A stretch of DNA of 64,000 nucleotides from Cytobacillus kochii (GTDB taxonomy: Bacteria; Bacillota; Bacilli; Bacillales; Cytobacillaceae): positions 1-64,000 of the forward strand of contig NZ_JAIVAM010000001.1 in assembly GCF_020171845.1 (NCBI RefSeq), written 5' to 3'. This document shows, piece by piece, positions 1-7,376 of the stretch. A program made the translations under genes and the position numbers. The notes under the pieces were generated by a model. It was not told the origin of the DNA and ran no database searches. It worked only from the letters and a program-made list of their open reading frames with translations. Positions within the stretch are counted from its first letter, which is position 1. Each line of letters starts with the position of its first letter.

Positions 1-2
1 CC

Positions 3-368
3 CAAAGAAATGATTTGGAACTTGTGTTAAAAACGGTAGAGAAATGGACAAAGAAAAAAGACGTGGCTGGAGCCGTTCTCCATTCGGATCAAGGCTTCCA
101 GTACACGTCAAAAATATACGGCAACCGATTAAAGGATTATGGCATCAAAGGCAGCCACTCTCTCAAAGGAAACTGCCTGGACAATGCCTGTATAGAATCA
201 TTCTTTTCACACCTCAAAACCGAGAAGCTGTATATAAGTAAGTGTAAGGGAGAAGAAGAACTAGAGCAAGCTCTTGAGGATTACATTTACCATTACAATT
301 ACAAACGAAGACAAAAGAAACTAAAGAAACGCGCGCCGATTGAATATCGACACGCGCTCACTGCTTAG
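3..368 (+). CDS. IS3-family transposase OrfB, C-terminal part (5' end outside the window)
   Basis: DDE transposase that cuts and joins the ends of an IS3-family (IS150-like) element. The reading frame is already open at base 3, so only the last ~120 residues are present. Visible are the second catalytic Asp in HSDQGFQYTS and the catalytic Glu in DNACIESFFSHLKTEKL, with the usual tail YNYKRRQKKL. The frame ends at TAG just before the inverted repeat of the element. The missing N-terminal half and OrfA must lie upstream of the window. Nothing inside this part looks broken, so the element may be intact. Family assignment is firm; the subgroup is from memory of motif style. Confidence 0.9.
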   Translation, partial: QRNDLELVLKTVEKWTKKKDVAGAVLHSDQGFQYTSKIYGNRLKDYGIKGSHSLKGNCLDNACIESFFSHLKTEKLYISKCKGEEELEQALEDYIYHYNYKRRQKKLKKRAPIEYRHALTA

Positions 369-373
369 CTTTT

Positions 374-403
374 TATGTTGTCTACTTGACAGGGGCAAGA
401 CCA
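374..403. repeat. Right terminal inverted repeat of the IS3-family element
   Basis: Right after the transposase stop lies GTCTACTTGACAGGGGCAAG followed by ACCA. Its reverse complement starts TGGTCTTGCCCCTGTCAAG, the TG...CA style of IS3-family ends. The element therefore probably stops near base 403, and the target duplication should follow. The left end is outside the window, so the boundary is inferred. Confidence 0.6.
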
Positions 404-446
404 CCTTCAGTAGCTTTTTTTGAAAAAAAGGGAAGGTGAGAAAACC

Positions 447-1157
447 ATGAAAAAATGGCAATGGAAAGAATATAACTTGTCGATTCTTTTACCAGAAAAT
501 GAAACACCGCAACTGACGATTATTGTTCAAGATGGCTCTTATTTGTTTGAGTACTTCGAGCAACACCCGCTGAAGCATATTGCCTTTGTAGGTGTTGACC
601 CGATAGATCGTAATAGGGAATACACTCCTTGGTATGCAAAAGTAGATGACTATGCCTATGAAGGTGAGGCAGATACATATTTAACGATGGTTAAAGATGA
701 GCTGTTGCCTTTTTTACATAAAGAATTTCATCTATCAATAGAACCGAAGCATGTAGGCATCGCAGGAGCATCGTTCGGGGCGCTCGTCTCCCTTTACTCT
801 TTATTAACAAGACCTGAGGATTTCGACTATTATTTCTTACTATCGGCTTCTCTATGGTACCCTGACTTTCTATCATTCTTGCAAAAACAACCAGCCATTA
901 CGGATGAGAAACATATCTTCTGGTACGTAGGTGAAAAAGAAGGAGACGAATATCCAAATATCCTTAGAGAAATGGTACCTAATACAATAGAAGCAACGAA
1001 AGCACTTGAGGAGAAGCTCGTTCATCCACATGCGACCTTCCAGTTTATCACTGACGCGGAAGGGATTCATCGCCACCCTTATTTTGAGAAGTATTTTCAC
1101 GGGTTTGTTCTTGAGGTGGAGGATCGGTTTGAAGCAAACATCACTAGTCATGCGTAA
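447..1157 (+). CDS. Alpha/beta-hydrolase, putative esterase family (esterase D/YbbA-like)
   Basis: Predicted cytosolic serine esterase of the 'putative esterase' (PF00756-type) family. The nucleophile elbow GASFG (Ser near residue 108) and a late His in GIHRHPYF fit a Ser-His-Asp triad. At 236 residues it is a normal length for the compact members. I chose ATG 447, 8-16 bases after GGAAGGTGAG; an upstream in-frame TTG at 420 has no such site. There is no signal peptide. Substrate is unknown; relatives include siderophore esterases, but nothing here points to siderophore genes. It stands alone between the IS end and rlmCD. Confidence 0.8.
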   Translation: MKKWQWKEYNLSILLPENETPQLTIIVQDGSYLFEYFEQHPLKHIAFVGVDPIDRNREYTPWYAKVDDYAYEGEADTYLTMVKDELLPFLHKEFHLSIEPKHVGIAGASFGALVSLYSLLTRPEDFDYYFLLSASLWYPDFLSFLQKQPAITDEKHIFWYVGEKEGDEYPNILREMVPNTIEATKALEEKLVHPHATFQFITDAEGIHRHPYFEKYFHGFVLEVEDRFEANITSHA

Positions 1158-1272
1158 TGCATGGCTTTTTTATTTAAAATTGAGGAAGAAACCTCCTTTC
1201 GTATTGCGGTTGTTTTTATGTTACAATCTGACTAGCGATTTGCACGGATTTTAAGAGAAGAGGAAGAATGAA

Positions 1273-2652
1273 ATGAAGCAAACATTACCTGTTAAGAAAA
1301 ACGATTATATAGATGTTACTTTTGAAGATTTAACCCATGAAGGAGCGGGCGTGGCAAAGGTCGACGGTTATCCACTATTTGTCCCCAATGCCCTTCCAGG
1401 TGAAAAAGCACAAATTAAGGTGCTTAAAACAAGCAAAGGCTATGGCTTCGGCAAACTAATCGAAACCTACGAAGAAAGCCCTTATCGTGTCACGGCCCCA
1501 TGCCCCATTTATAAGGAATGTGGCGGCTGCCAGCTCCAGCATTTAAGCTACGAGGGCCAGCTACTAGCCAAGCAAAAACAAGTCCGTGATGTGCTCACAA
1601 GAATAGGCAAGCTTGAAAACGTCACTGTTCATCCCACCATTGGCATGAGCGATCCGTGGCGTTACCGCAATAAATCCCAAGTACCAATAGGTGAACATGA
1701 AGGCGGGTTAATAGGTGGATTCTATCAACAACGCTCCCACCAAATCATTGATATGAAATCTTGCCTTATTCAGCAAGAAAAAAATGATGAGGTTATTCAA
1801 AAAGTGAAAGACATCTGCAATAAAAATGGCGTACGTGCCTACGATGAGCAGCGCCATAAAGGCGATCTTCGTCATATCATGGCCCGCTACGGTTTAGTTA
1901 CGGGGGATGTCATGATTGTCCTTGTCACAAAAGCGAAGGATCTACCGAATAGAAAGAAAATTATCGCAGACATCACAGAGAATATTGCAGGTGTCAAATC
2001 CATCGTTCAAAACGTTAACCCTAAGAAAACAAATGTCATCATGGGCGACGAAACCCGTGTACTCTGGGGACAAGAAGTCATCTATGACTATATTGGCGAT
2101 GTGCGCTTTGCCATCTCAGCAAGATCCTTCTACCAAGTCAACCCAGAACAAACAAAAGTCCTTTATGACAAAGCTCTAGAATACGCAGCACTCACAGGCA
2201 AAGAAGAAGTCATCGACGCCTACTGTGGCATCGGTACCATCTCACTCTTCCTTGCCCAAAAAGCCAAATCCGTCTTCGGCGTCGAAATCGTTCCCGAAGC
2301 CATTGAAGACGCCAAACGCAACGCCGAACTCAACAACATAACCAACGCAAACTTCGCCGTCGGAAAAGCAGAAGAAGTCATCCCAGCCTGGTACGAAAAA
2401 GGACACAAAGCAGACGTCCTCGTCGTCGACCCGCCAAGAAAAGGCTGTGACGAAGCACTCTTGCAAACCATCATTGACATGAAGCCGAAGAAGGTTGTTT
2501 ATGTCTCATGTAATCCTGGCACATTGGCGCGTGATTTAAGGGTGCTTGAGGATGGTGGGTATCGGACTGTAGAGGTGCAGCCGGTGGATATGTTTCCGCA
2601 GACGACGCATGTGGAAGCAGTAGCTAAACTAACTTTGGTATTGTCTAATTAA
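1273..2652 (+). CDS. rlmCD: 23S rRNA (uracil-C5)-methyltransferase RlmCD
   Basis: SAM-dependent methyltransferase that makes 5-methyluridine in 23S rRNA; in Bacillus one enzyme (RlmCD, formerly YefA) modifies both U747 and U1939. The N-terminal ~60 residues are a TRAM RNA-binding domain ([14 protein letters not shown]). An iron-sulphur motif [10 protein letters not shown] lies near residues 77-86. The SAM site DAYCGIGT is near 315, VVDPPRKG follows, and the catalytic Cys is in [12 protein letters not shown] near 412. Length of 459 is typical. The ATG is 5 bases after GAGGAAG. The segment at ~2100-2460 shows markedly C-rich codon choice compared with the rest, possibly a recombined patch. The gene marks the left edge of the accessory region. 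Confidence 0.95.
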   Translation: MKQTLPVKKNDYIDVTFEDLTHEGAGVAKVDGYPLFVPNALPGEKAQIKVLKTSKGYGFGKLIETYEESPYRVTAPCPIYKECGGCQLQHLSYEGQLLAKQKQVRDVLTRIGKLENVTVHPTIGMSDPWRYRNKSQVPIGEHEGGLIGGFYQQRSHQIIDMKSCLIQQEKNDEVIQKVKDICNKNGVRAYDEQRHKGDLRHIMARYGLVTGDVMIVLVTKAKDLPNRKKIIADITENIAGVKSIVQNVNPKKTNVIMGDETRVLWGQEVIYDYIGDVRFAISARSFYQVNPEQTKVLYDKALEYAALTGKEEVIDAYCGIGTISLFLAQKAKSVFGVEIVPEAIEDAKRNAELNNITNANFAVGKAEEVIPAWYEKGHKADVLVVDPPRKGCDEALLQTIIDMKPKKVVYVSCNPGTLARDLRVLEDGGYRTVEVQPVDMFPQTTHVEAVAKLTLVLSN

Positions 2653-3424
2653 AACTAACATCTCTCAATCAAAATAAACATTTCCGATTAAGACCCCGAT
2701 TTCGTGAAAATAAACACTTCCGATTTCCGGGTCTTTTTCATGCTCATCCCTTGTCTTGTCTCGGTTTTCTCGTGTTTCCATTACGCAACATTCTCGGAGA
2801 ACTTTATTTTAAAAAAGAAAAAAAGGTGAAAAAACAGGCGTATTATAGGGGAGAAATGGAGTGTTTTTGAATCAAAATTCCTTCAAAATGGGGGTTCAGT
2901 CGGAAAACTTTATTTTAACTGGAACGGTGGAATGCGGGTTTGAGGTGGGGATTTTCGGAAGAGTTTATTTTGGTTATACAGGTATTGTCTAACTAAAAAG
3001 AACATTTCCCAGTAAAAATAAACTATTTCTAATAAGACCTGGATTTCGGTAAAATAAACATTTCCGATTTCCGGGTCTTTTTTCTATTATCCCTTGTCCT
3101 TACTGTCTTTTCTCGATTCTCTCTTCCTTCTATTATCGGAGATCTTTATTTTAACTGAGGAAAAAAGGTGAAAAACAGGTGGAAAAGCAGGTGAAAAACA
3201 GCAATTTTGAACAGAAAAAGTGTGAAAACGGGGGATCGGTAGGAAATCTTTATTTTAACTCGAACGGTGGAATGCGGGTTTGAGAGGGGTGTTTTAGGAG
3301 GAGGTTATTTTGGTTGTACAGGTATTGTAATAAAATATTAAATTCTTCCCAGTAAAAATATACATTTCCGATTTCAAGTTCTGATTCAATATTATCCCGG
3401 TTTTCCTCATTAGGAACCCGGGAT
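2641..3424. repeat. Diverged tandem repeat, ~343-bp unit (2 copies plus ~100 bp of a third)
   Basis: Copy 1 runs 2641-2984, copy 2 runs 2985-~3324, and a partial third starts near 3325. Each begins ATTGTCTAA(C/T)TAAAA and ends with a GGTTRTACAGGTA block, and the copies share GAACGGTGGAATGCGGGTTT. Inside, a 17-bp motif AAAATAAACATTTCCGA occurs forward (2671, 2707, 3051 and variants at 3015 and 3355) and reversed as TCGGARRNSTTTATTTT (2794, 2900, 2955, 3136, variant 3240). No open reading frame of note and no ribosome binding site is seen. The direct repetition of protein-binding-like sites next to a broken recombinase suggests recombinase or transposase sites, but this is inference. Confidence 0.85.
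2690..2738 (+). terminator. Probable rlmCD terminator inside the first 343-bp repeat
   Basis: AAGACC (2690) pairs with GGTCTT (2730) and is followed by TTTT. The inner arms carry two copies of a CGATTTC block. An equivalent structure recurs at 3033-3083 in the second repeat copy. Confidence 0.55.
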
Positions 3425-3430
3425 TTTTTC
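3395..3430 (+). terminator. Hairpin with T-run ending the repeat region
   Basis: TCCCGGTTTTCCT pairs imperfectly with AGGAACCCGGGA, followed by TTTTTT. It is oriented to stop rightward transcription before the convergent recombinase remnant. Confidence 0.5.
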
Positions 3431-3434
3431 TGGT

Positions 3435-3752
3435 TTAATTCAATATAAAAATGTGGATATTATGCTTCTCGGCAATATCCTTAATTTCATATGTAAGTTT
3501 CCCATTCCTTGCTAGGCGCGATAGTTCCTTTGAGAGAATGACATCGAACTTATGCTGCTTTGCGTCCTCAATCAATTGTCGCAAGTTTCCCCGCTTTTTA
3601 TCCTTCGTTCCTGATTCCGCATCAATATAAAAACGAAACAAATCCCATCCTTTCTCCACGATTATGTTGTAAAAGAACCGCTGTTGATTTTTAAGAGACG
3701 TTTTCTGTTATTCCTTATTAGTCGATACACGAATATATACTGCACATTTCAT
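3435..3752 (-). pseudogene. Serine recombinase (resolvase N-terminal domain), broken
   Basis: The frame from ATG 3752 reads MKCAVYIRVSTNKE, then a TAA stop at 3708-3710, then continues in the same frame QKTSLKNQQRFFYN...GWDLFRFYIDAESGTK and LSKELSRLARNG to a stop at 3435. YIRVST carries the catalytic Ser of the resolvase/invertase family; LSRLARN is the conserved arginine helix. The in-frame stop and the abrupt end at ~105 codons, with no zinc ribbon or C-terminal domain, mean that it cannot act. In B. subtilis a similar recombinase gene (yefB) sits beside yefA, from memory, so this is probably the decayed counterpart at the same locus. Confidence 0.8.
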
Positions 3753-3786
3753 TCATCTCAACTCCTAATGTATTGTTGAGATGTAG
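3753..3786. repeat. Inverted repeat upstream of the recombinase remnant
   Basis: CATCTCAAC and GTTGAGATG are 9-bp perfect arms around a 12-13 base loop, immediately upstream of the recombinase start. It could be an operator or a recombination site; no T-run follows. Confidence 0.45.
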
Positions 3787-3796
3787 TAGTGTTCAT

Positions 3797-3889
3797 TTAA
3801 ATACCAATATTGACCATTTTTTTATTAATACACAATTTTTCTATCCTCGCCTTATATGCTATTAAAGTCGCTAATTGTTCCTTTCTCAT
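3797..3889 (-). CDS. Small hypothetical ORF, 30 residues
   Basis: MRKEQLATLIAYKARIEKLC... starts at ATG 3889 directly after GGAGGAAAAGA, an excellent ribosome binding site. The product is short, basic and predicted helical. I do not recognise it. It may be the start of a longer gene cut short during decay of the recombinase module, since the frame ends in a plain TAA close to the recombinase. The rest of the 3753-4063 gap shows only this and the inverted repeat at 3753. Confidence 0.3.
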   Translation of the reverse strand: MRKEQLATLIAYKARIEKLCINKKMVNIGI

Positions 3890-4063
3890 TCTTTTCCTCC
3901 AAGTGTCCTCCAGACATTTCATTTTTATTACCAATTTTAAAAACAACTTACTTGCGAAAATAGCTTTAATCTTATACTTCTGCATCAAATAGGTAATATT
4001 TCTCATACTTAATACAACCCGAAAAAGGGAAAAATATCGTCATCCTATCTAACAGGTGATGTC

Positions 4064-5119
4064 ATGTATTCGAAATTGCTGAAAGTTATTGTCGACATAA
4101 CAAAGAAAAAGAAGAAGAAAACAAAGCATTCGGTAAAGGATTTGGAACTATCCGTAAAGAATTTTTATTATAATCAGAAGGAATATGAAGAGGCGGGAGG
4201 GTACCGCTGTTTTTATGAAGCCCTTCTACAAATAGAGAAGGAGGGGTTGGTCCAACAGGTCAAATCATCCAGATTAAATAATCTTTACCCGGTGCTTCAC
4301 GAACAATATTGGTTATTTGGCAGCAAACAAAAACTGAGATGGAACGACAGTATAATTTTCATGCTATTGGATGAACTAGATATAAAAAAGTACCGCTCAT
4401 TGCCCTTTCTTCAAACAGAAGACAACTTATCTAAATTGTTAGCTCTCTATCGTTTTATGAAAACGAAAGATGGACATAACTGGATAAACAGAGAAGAGCG
4501 ATCATTAATGCTTTTTGGTGATGAAAAATTTTTAGGCTCCAATAAGGGAAAATTATTTTTGAATCGCATCAACCTAGCTCCTCATGATTTAAAAATAGAA
4601 GAGAAACAGGATGAATTTGAATATTGGATATCTGCCGATATCGATAAGATGTCCAACGTTCGCGTGTTGATTACTGAGGGTAAAGCTACGTACCGCACTT
4701 TTAAAAAACAATTAGCAAAGGACGAATGGATTTTCAAGGGACGACCAGATTTGTTGATTTTTGGTCAAGGCAATGGGATTGTCTCTACCTTTCCATATAT
4801 CGAGAGGTTGTTGCGAGGAAAGCATTCTACCATTAGCTACGCTGGAGATATTGACCCATCCGGCTTAAGTATTTATTACACTTTAGTCCACCGGTTTCCC
4901 GAATATCATATACTCTTAGCTGAAGATATCTATCACTTTATGATGATGAAACAACAATATTACCCCCAGCAAACCAATCAAGTCTTGGCGAGAGGGGCTG
5001 ACCAATATTTCAAAACCCATTTTACTCATCTTTATAATCAAATCGAATCTCTTTTTACAGAGGGTTTACGAATACCGCAAGAAGTAATAAATTTTGATAC
5101 TATCAAGGTCGGAGGTTAA
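4064..5119 (+). CDS. jetD: Wadjet protein JetD (TOPRIM DNA-cleaving subunit)
   Basis: Nuclease subunit of the Wadjet anti-plasmid system; in studied systems the JetABC SMC motor extrudes DNA and JetD cuts small circles. The N-terminal half is a DUF3322-like region. The C-terminal DUF2220/TOPRIM part shows the acidic Glu in VLITEGKATYR (near 204) and the metal-binding GDIDPSG (near 261-267). At 351 residues it is slightly short for the family. The start ATG 4064 follows AACAGGTGATGTC, a modest site. It is first in the operon, three bases before jetA. This D-A-B-C order differs from the A-B-C-D order of the best studied type, so I think it is one of the other Wadjet types, without being sure which. 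Confidence 0.85.
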   Translation: MYSKLLKVIVDITKKKKKKTKHSVKDLELSVKNFYYNQKEYEEAGGYRCFYEALLQIEKEGLVQQVKSSRLNNLYPVLHEQYWLFGSKQKLRWNDSIIFMLLDELDIKKYRSLPFLQTEDNLSKLLALYRFMKTKDGHNWINREERSLMLFGDEKFLGSNKGKLFLNRINLAPHDLKIEEKQDEFEYWISADIDKMSNVRVLITEGKATYRTFKKQLAKDEWIFKGRPDLLIFGQGNGIVSTFPYIERLLRGKHSTISYAGDIDPSGLSIYYTLVHRFPEYHILLAEDIYHFMMMKQQYYPQQTNQVLARGADQYFKTHFTHLYNQIESLFTEGLRIPQEVINFDTIKVGG

Positions 5120-5122
5120 ATC

Positions 5123-6634
5123 GTGGCGGTAGATTACAATAATATTGAAAGTCGTGGAAAACGATTAAATCCCATATGGAGTTTAGGGACAGGGATGGAA
5201 GTCGGTGAATTGTCACCGTATATACGGCACATTTGTCTCGACATAATATTAGAGATTTTTAAACGTGAAGTACGAGCAGATGAGAGAAGGACGATACCCG
5301 AATTAGAGTATCTAACCAAACAAGTCCTGACAAAATATAATTTTCAAGCAAGCAAGGAAAGAAGTGAGCGTATCATTGAAGGGCTAATTTGGAGCGGGGA
5401 CCCACGCTATTTGAATGCTTTTAAAACTCCTTATTTCAATGAAAAACAACAACAATGGGAAGAACATTCCTTTCGATTTTTAGAGGAGGAACTTGAAAGC
5501 AGCAACTTGGAAGAACAAATTTATATCTATAAACTCACAGAAGAATCATATGAGATTATCTTTATGAGTCATGAAATTCTAGATGAATTGGATATTGATA
5601 TTCAATCCTGGGTGGCATTGCAATTAATAAAGAGCGGGAATTATCGGGATGCACTGGATAGATTACAGAGATTAATTATAAGGGTTCGAAAATTAATCAA
5701 AAAAGAAAACCGACTTTCCGTGGAAATTAAACGGAACCCTAAAATTATCAATAGCTACACCCGTTTCACCGGTCAAGACCATAAGAAAAATGTCGAAACT
5801 CAATTCACCGAAGAAAAAGAGCGGTATATGGAAATGGAACGGCTGTTAAGTAAAATCAATGATGCACCTGATTTAGAGGTGGAGGTCTCAACACTTATTG
5901 AGAAAGTAAATGAAACAAGAGAACTTCATGATATCCTTGCGCAACTGGTCATTGAAAATATTAAAACGGAAATCACAATTCGAAAAAATCATTTCCATCT
6001 GCTTTGGAAAAAACCTCGTATCTCCTTTAAAGAATCCATCTGGGAGGATTTAATCCTTCAAAAAGGTTTTGCAGACCCAGATGACATGTTTAAATTACTC
6101 TCCATGATATTTTCACCTAAGAAGCCATTGATTTACCCATTAGATTGGTCGATTGAACAAGATGTGACGATGCCTGCCATCGACATAGACGGCGATGACG
6201 ATGATAATTCTTCGGATGACGACGATGAATTCACTATTCCCCCTACTGATTGGAAACCGTTGATGGAGCTATGGAAACCTGTTTTTTATGAATTGTTGAA
6301 AAAAGGCACCATCCATCTTCATTCCGTTCTTGAAGATGAAGAGAGCAAGAGCGTTTGGTTAAACAACAAGTATGCCATCGAGCTATGGAATCAATTTGTG
6401 AATAATTCGCTTTTCGTCACCAAGCAGGACCTTCTAAATTCTAGCGATCAGCGAGTTCGCCTTTTAAAAGAGCTCATACACGAGGATGAAACATTTGAAG
6501 AGTTATTAAACCAGTCCATTGTAACGGAATTCGTAGAAGGGAAACATGTTTCATTTACACTAGAAGACCGAAGGGGATTAATTATCACCGACTACCAACT
6601 GCATTTAAAGGAGGATACCAAAAATCATGCTTAA
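5123..6634 (+). CDS. jetA: Wadjet protein JetA (MukF-like kleisin)
   Basis: Kleisin subunit that should bridge the JetC heads and bind JetB, as MukF does in MukBEF condensins. The call rests mainly on position and size: 503 residues between a JetD and a MukE-like gene, with a helical N-terminal half (winged-helix-like to ~110), a charged helical middle (220-290), and a helical C-terminal part. A strongly acidic linker, DGDDDDNSSDDDDE, lies near residues 355-370. The GTG start is 6 bases after GGAGG located inside the end of jetD. The 3' end overlaps jetB by 8 bases, so translation is probably coupled. Sequence similarity between JetA types is low, so exact type is uncertain. Confidence 0.8.
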   Translation: MAVDYNNIESRGKRLNPIWSLGTGMEVGELSPYIRHICLDIILEIFKREVRADERRTIPELEYLTKQVLTKYNFQASKERSERIIEGLIWSGDPRYLNAFKTPYFNEKQQQWEEHSFRFLEEELESSNLEEQIYIYKLTEESYEIIFMSHEILDELDIDIQSWVALQLIKSGNYRDALDRLQRLIIRVRKLIKKENRLSVEIKRNPKIINSYTRFTGQDHKKNVETQFTEEKERYMEMERLLSKINDAPDLEVEVSTLIEKVNETRELHDILAQLVIENIKTEITIRKNHFHLLWKKPRISFKESIWEDLILQKGFADPDDMFKLLSMIFSPKKPLIYPLDWSIEQDVTMPAIDIDGDDDDNSSDDDDEFTIPPTDWKPLMELWKPVFYELLKKGTIHLHSVLEDEESKSVWLNNKYAIELWNQFVNNSLFVTKQDLLNSSDQRVRLLKELIHEDETFEELLNQSIVTEFVEGKHVSFTLEDRRGLIITDYQLHLKEDTKNHA

Positions 6635-7376
6635 CATGGAAAGTGTGGAAGTTGCCAATGAGATTTACCGTGCTTTATTGGATAAACGTGCCCTAAAGGA
6701 TGAAGATGAATTGGTTTTTGATTATAAACAAAATGAATCGGCACGACTCATTCTTAAAAACCGCTGCAAAGTAGAAGGAACCGAGATACTACTTGGCAAG
6801 GAGTATCTTCATCTTGTTACCAAAGACGGTTCGTTATATTCCTCTGCCGTTTCACAAATGAAAGAAAAATACTATGTTATAGAAAATAAGAGGATGCTGC
6901 ATTTAATCGGTTTACTACACTTTGTCTTTTTCTCCGAAGCTAGTACCGAAATTACCACTAATCAAATAGAATGGCTTCAAAATGGTGTTTCCTACTATAA
7001 ACTTATCGAGCAAGCTGACAAAGTTTTCAAGCAGTTCTATGATACGCAGGTAAAAAGCAAGGGTGAGTTTTCCAAAAAATTCTCTATTGCTATTGATGCT
7101 ATTTATCATTTGTGGAAAGACCTTGATATAGATTATCCTGTACGTCAGCGTGTGACCATGAATCGTAAAACGAAATTTGGATTGGTTCACACGGCTATGA
7201 AAATATTAGAAGATGACGGATTGGTTTTTATCAAAAGGTTCAAGAAAAGTGCCGAAGCGGTACCAACTCGTATTCTCAATGAGCGCTTAGACTTACAATT
7301 CAATAACAATGTGAAGTTTCATGAAATTAAAAACCTGATAAATCAGATTAAAGATGACGAGAGGAAAGATGAATAG
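6627..7376 (+). CDS. jetB: Wadjet protein JetB (MukE-like, DUF4194-type)
   Basis: MukE-like winged-helix subunit expected to dimerise and clamp the JetA kleisin next to the JetC heads. At 249 residues it is in the family range. The N-terminal part (EVANEIYRALLDKRALKDED) begins like DUF4194 proteins, and the C-terminal half carries a winged-helix-type stretch ending ILEDDGLVFIKRF. ATG 6627 follows AAAGGAGGATACC. It overlaps jetA by 8 bases, and its TAG stop touches the ATG of jetC (TAGATG), so the three condensin subunits look translationally coupled and made in fixed ratio. Function is assigned from context more than from motifs. Confidence 0.8.
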   Translation: MLNMESVEVANEIYRALLDKRALKDEDELVFDYKQNESARLILKNRCKVEGTEILLGKEYLHLVTKDGSLYSSAVSQMKEKYYVIENKRMLHLIGLLHFVFFSEASTEITTNQIEWLQNGVSYYKLIEQADKVFKQFYDTQVKSKGEFSKKFSIAIDAIYHLWKDLDIDYPVRQRVTMNRKTKFGLVHTAMKILEDDGLVFIKRFKKSAEAVPTRILNERLDLQFNNNVKFHEIKNLINQIKDDERKDE

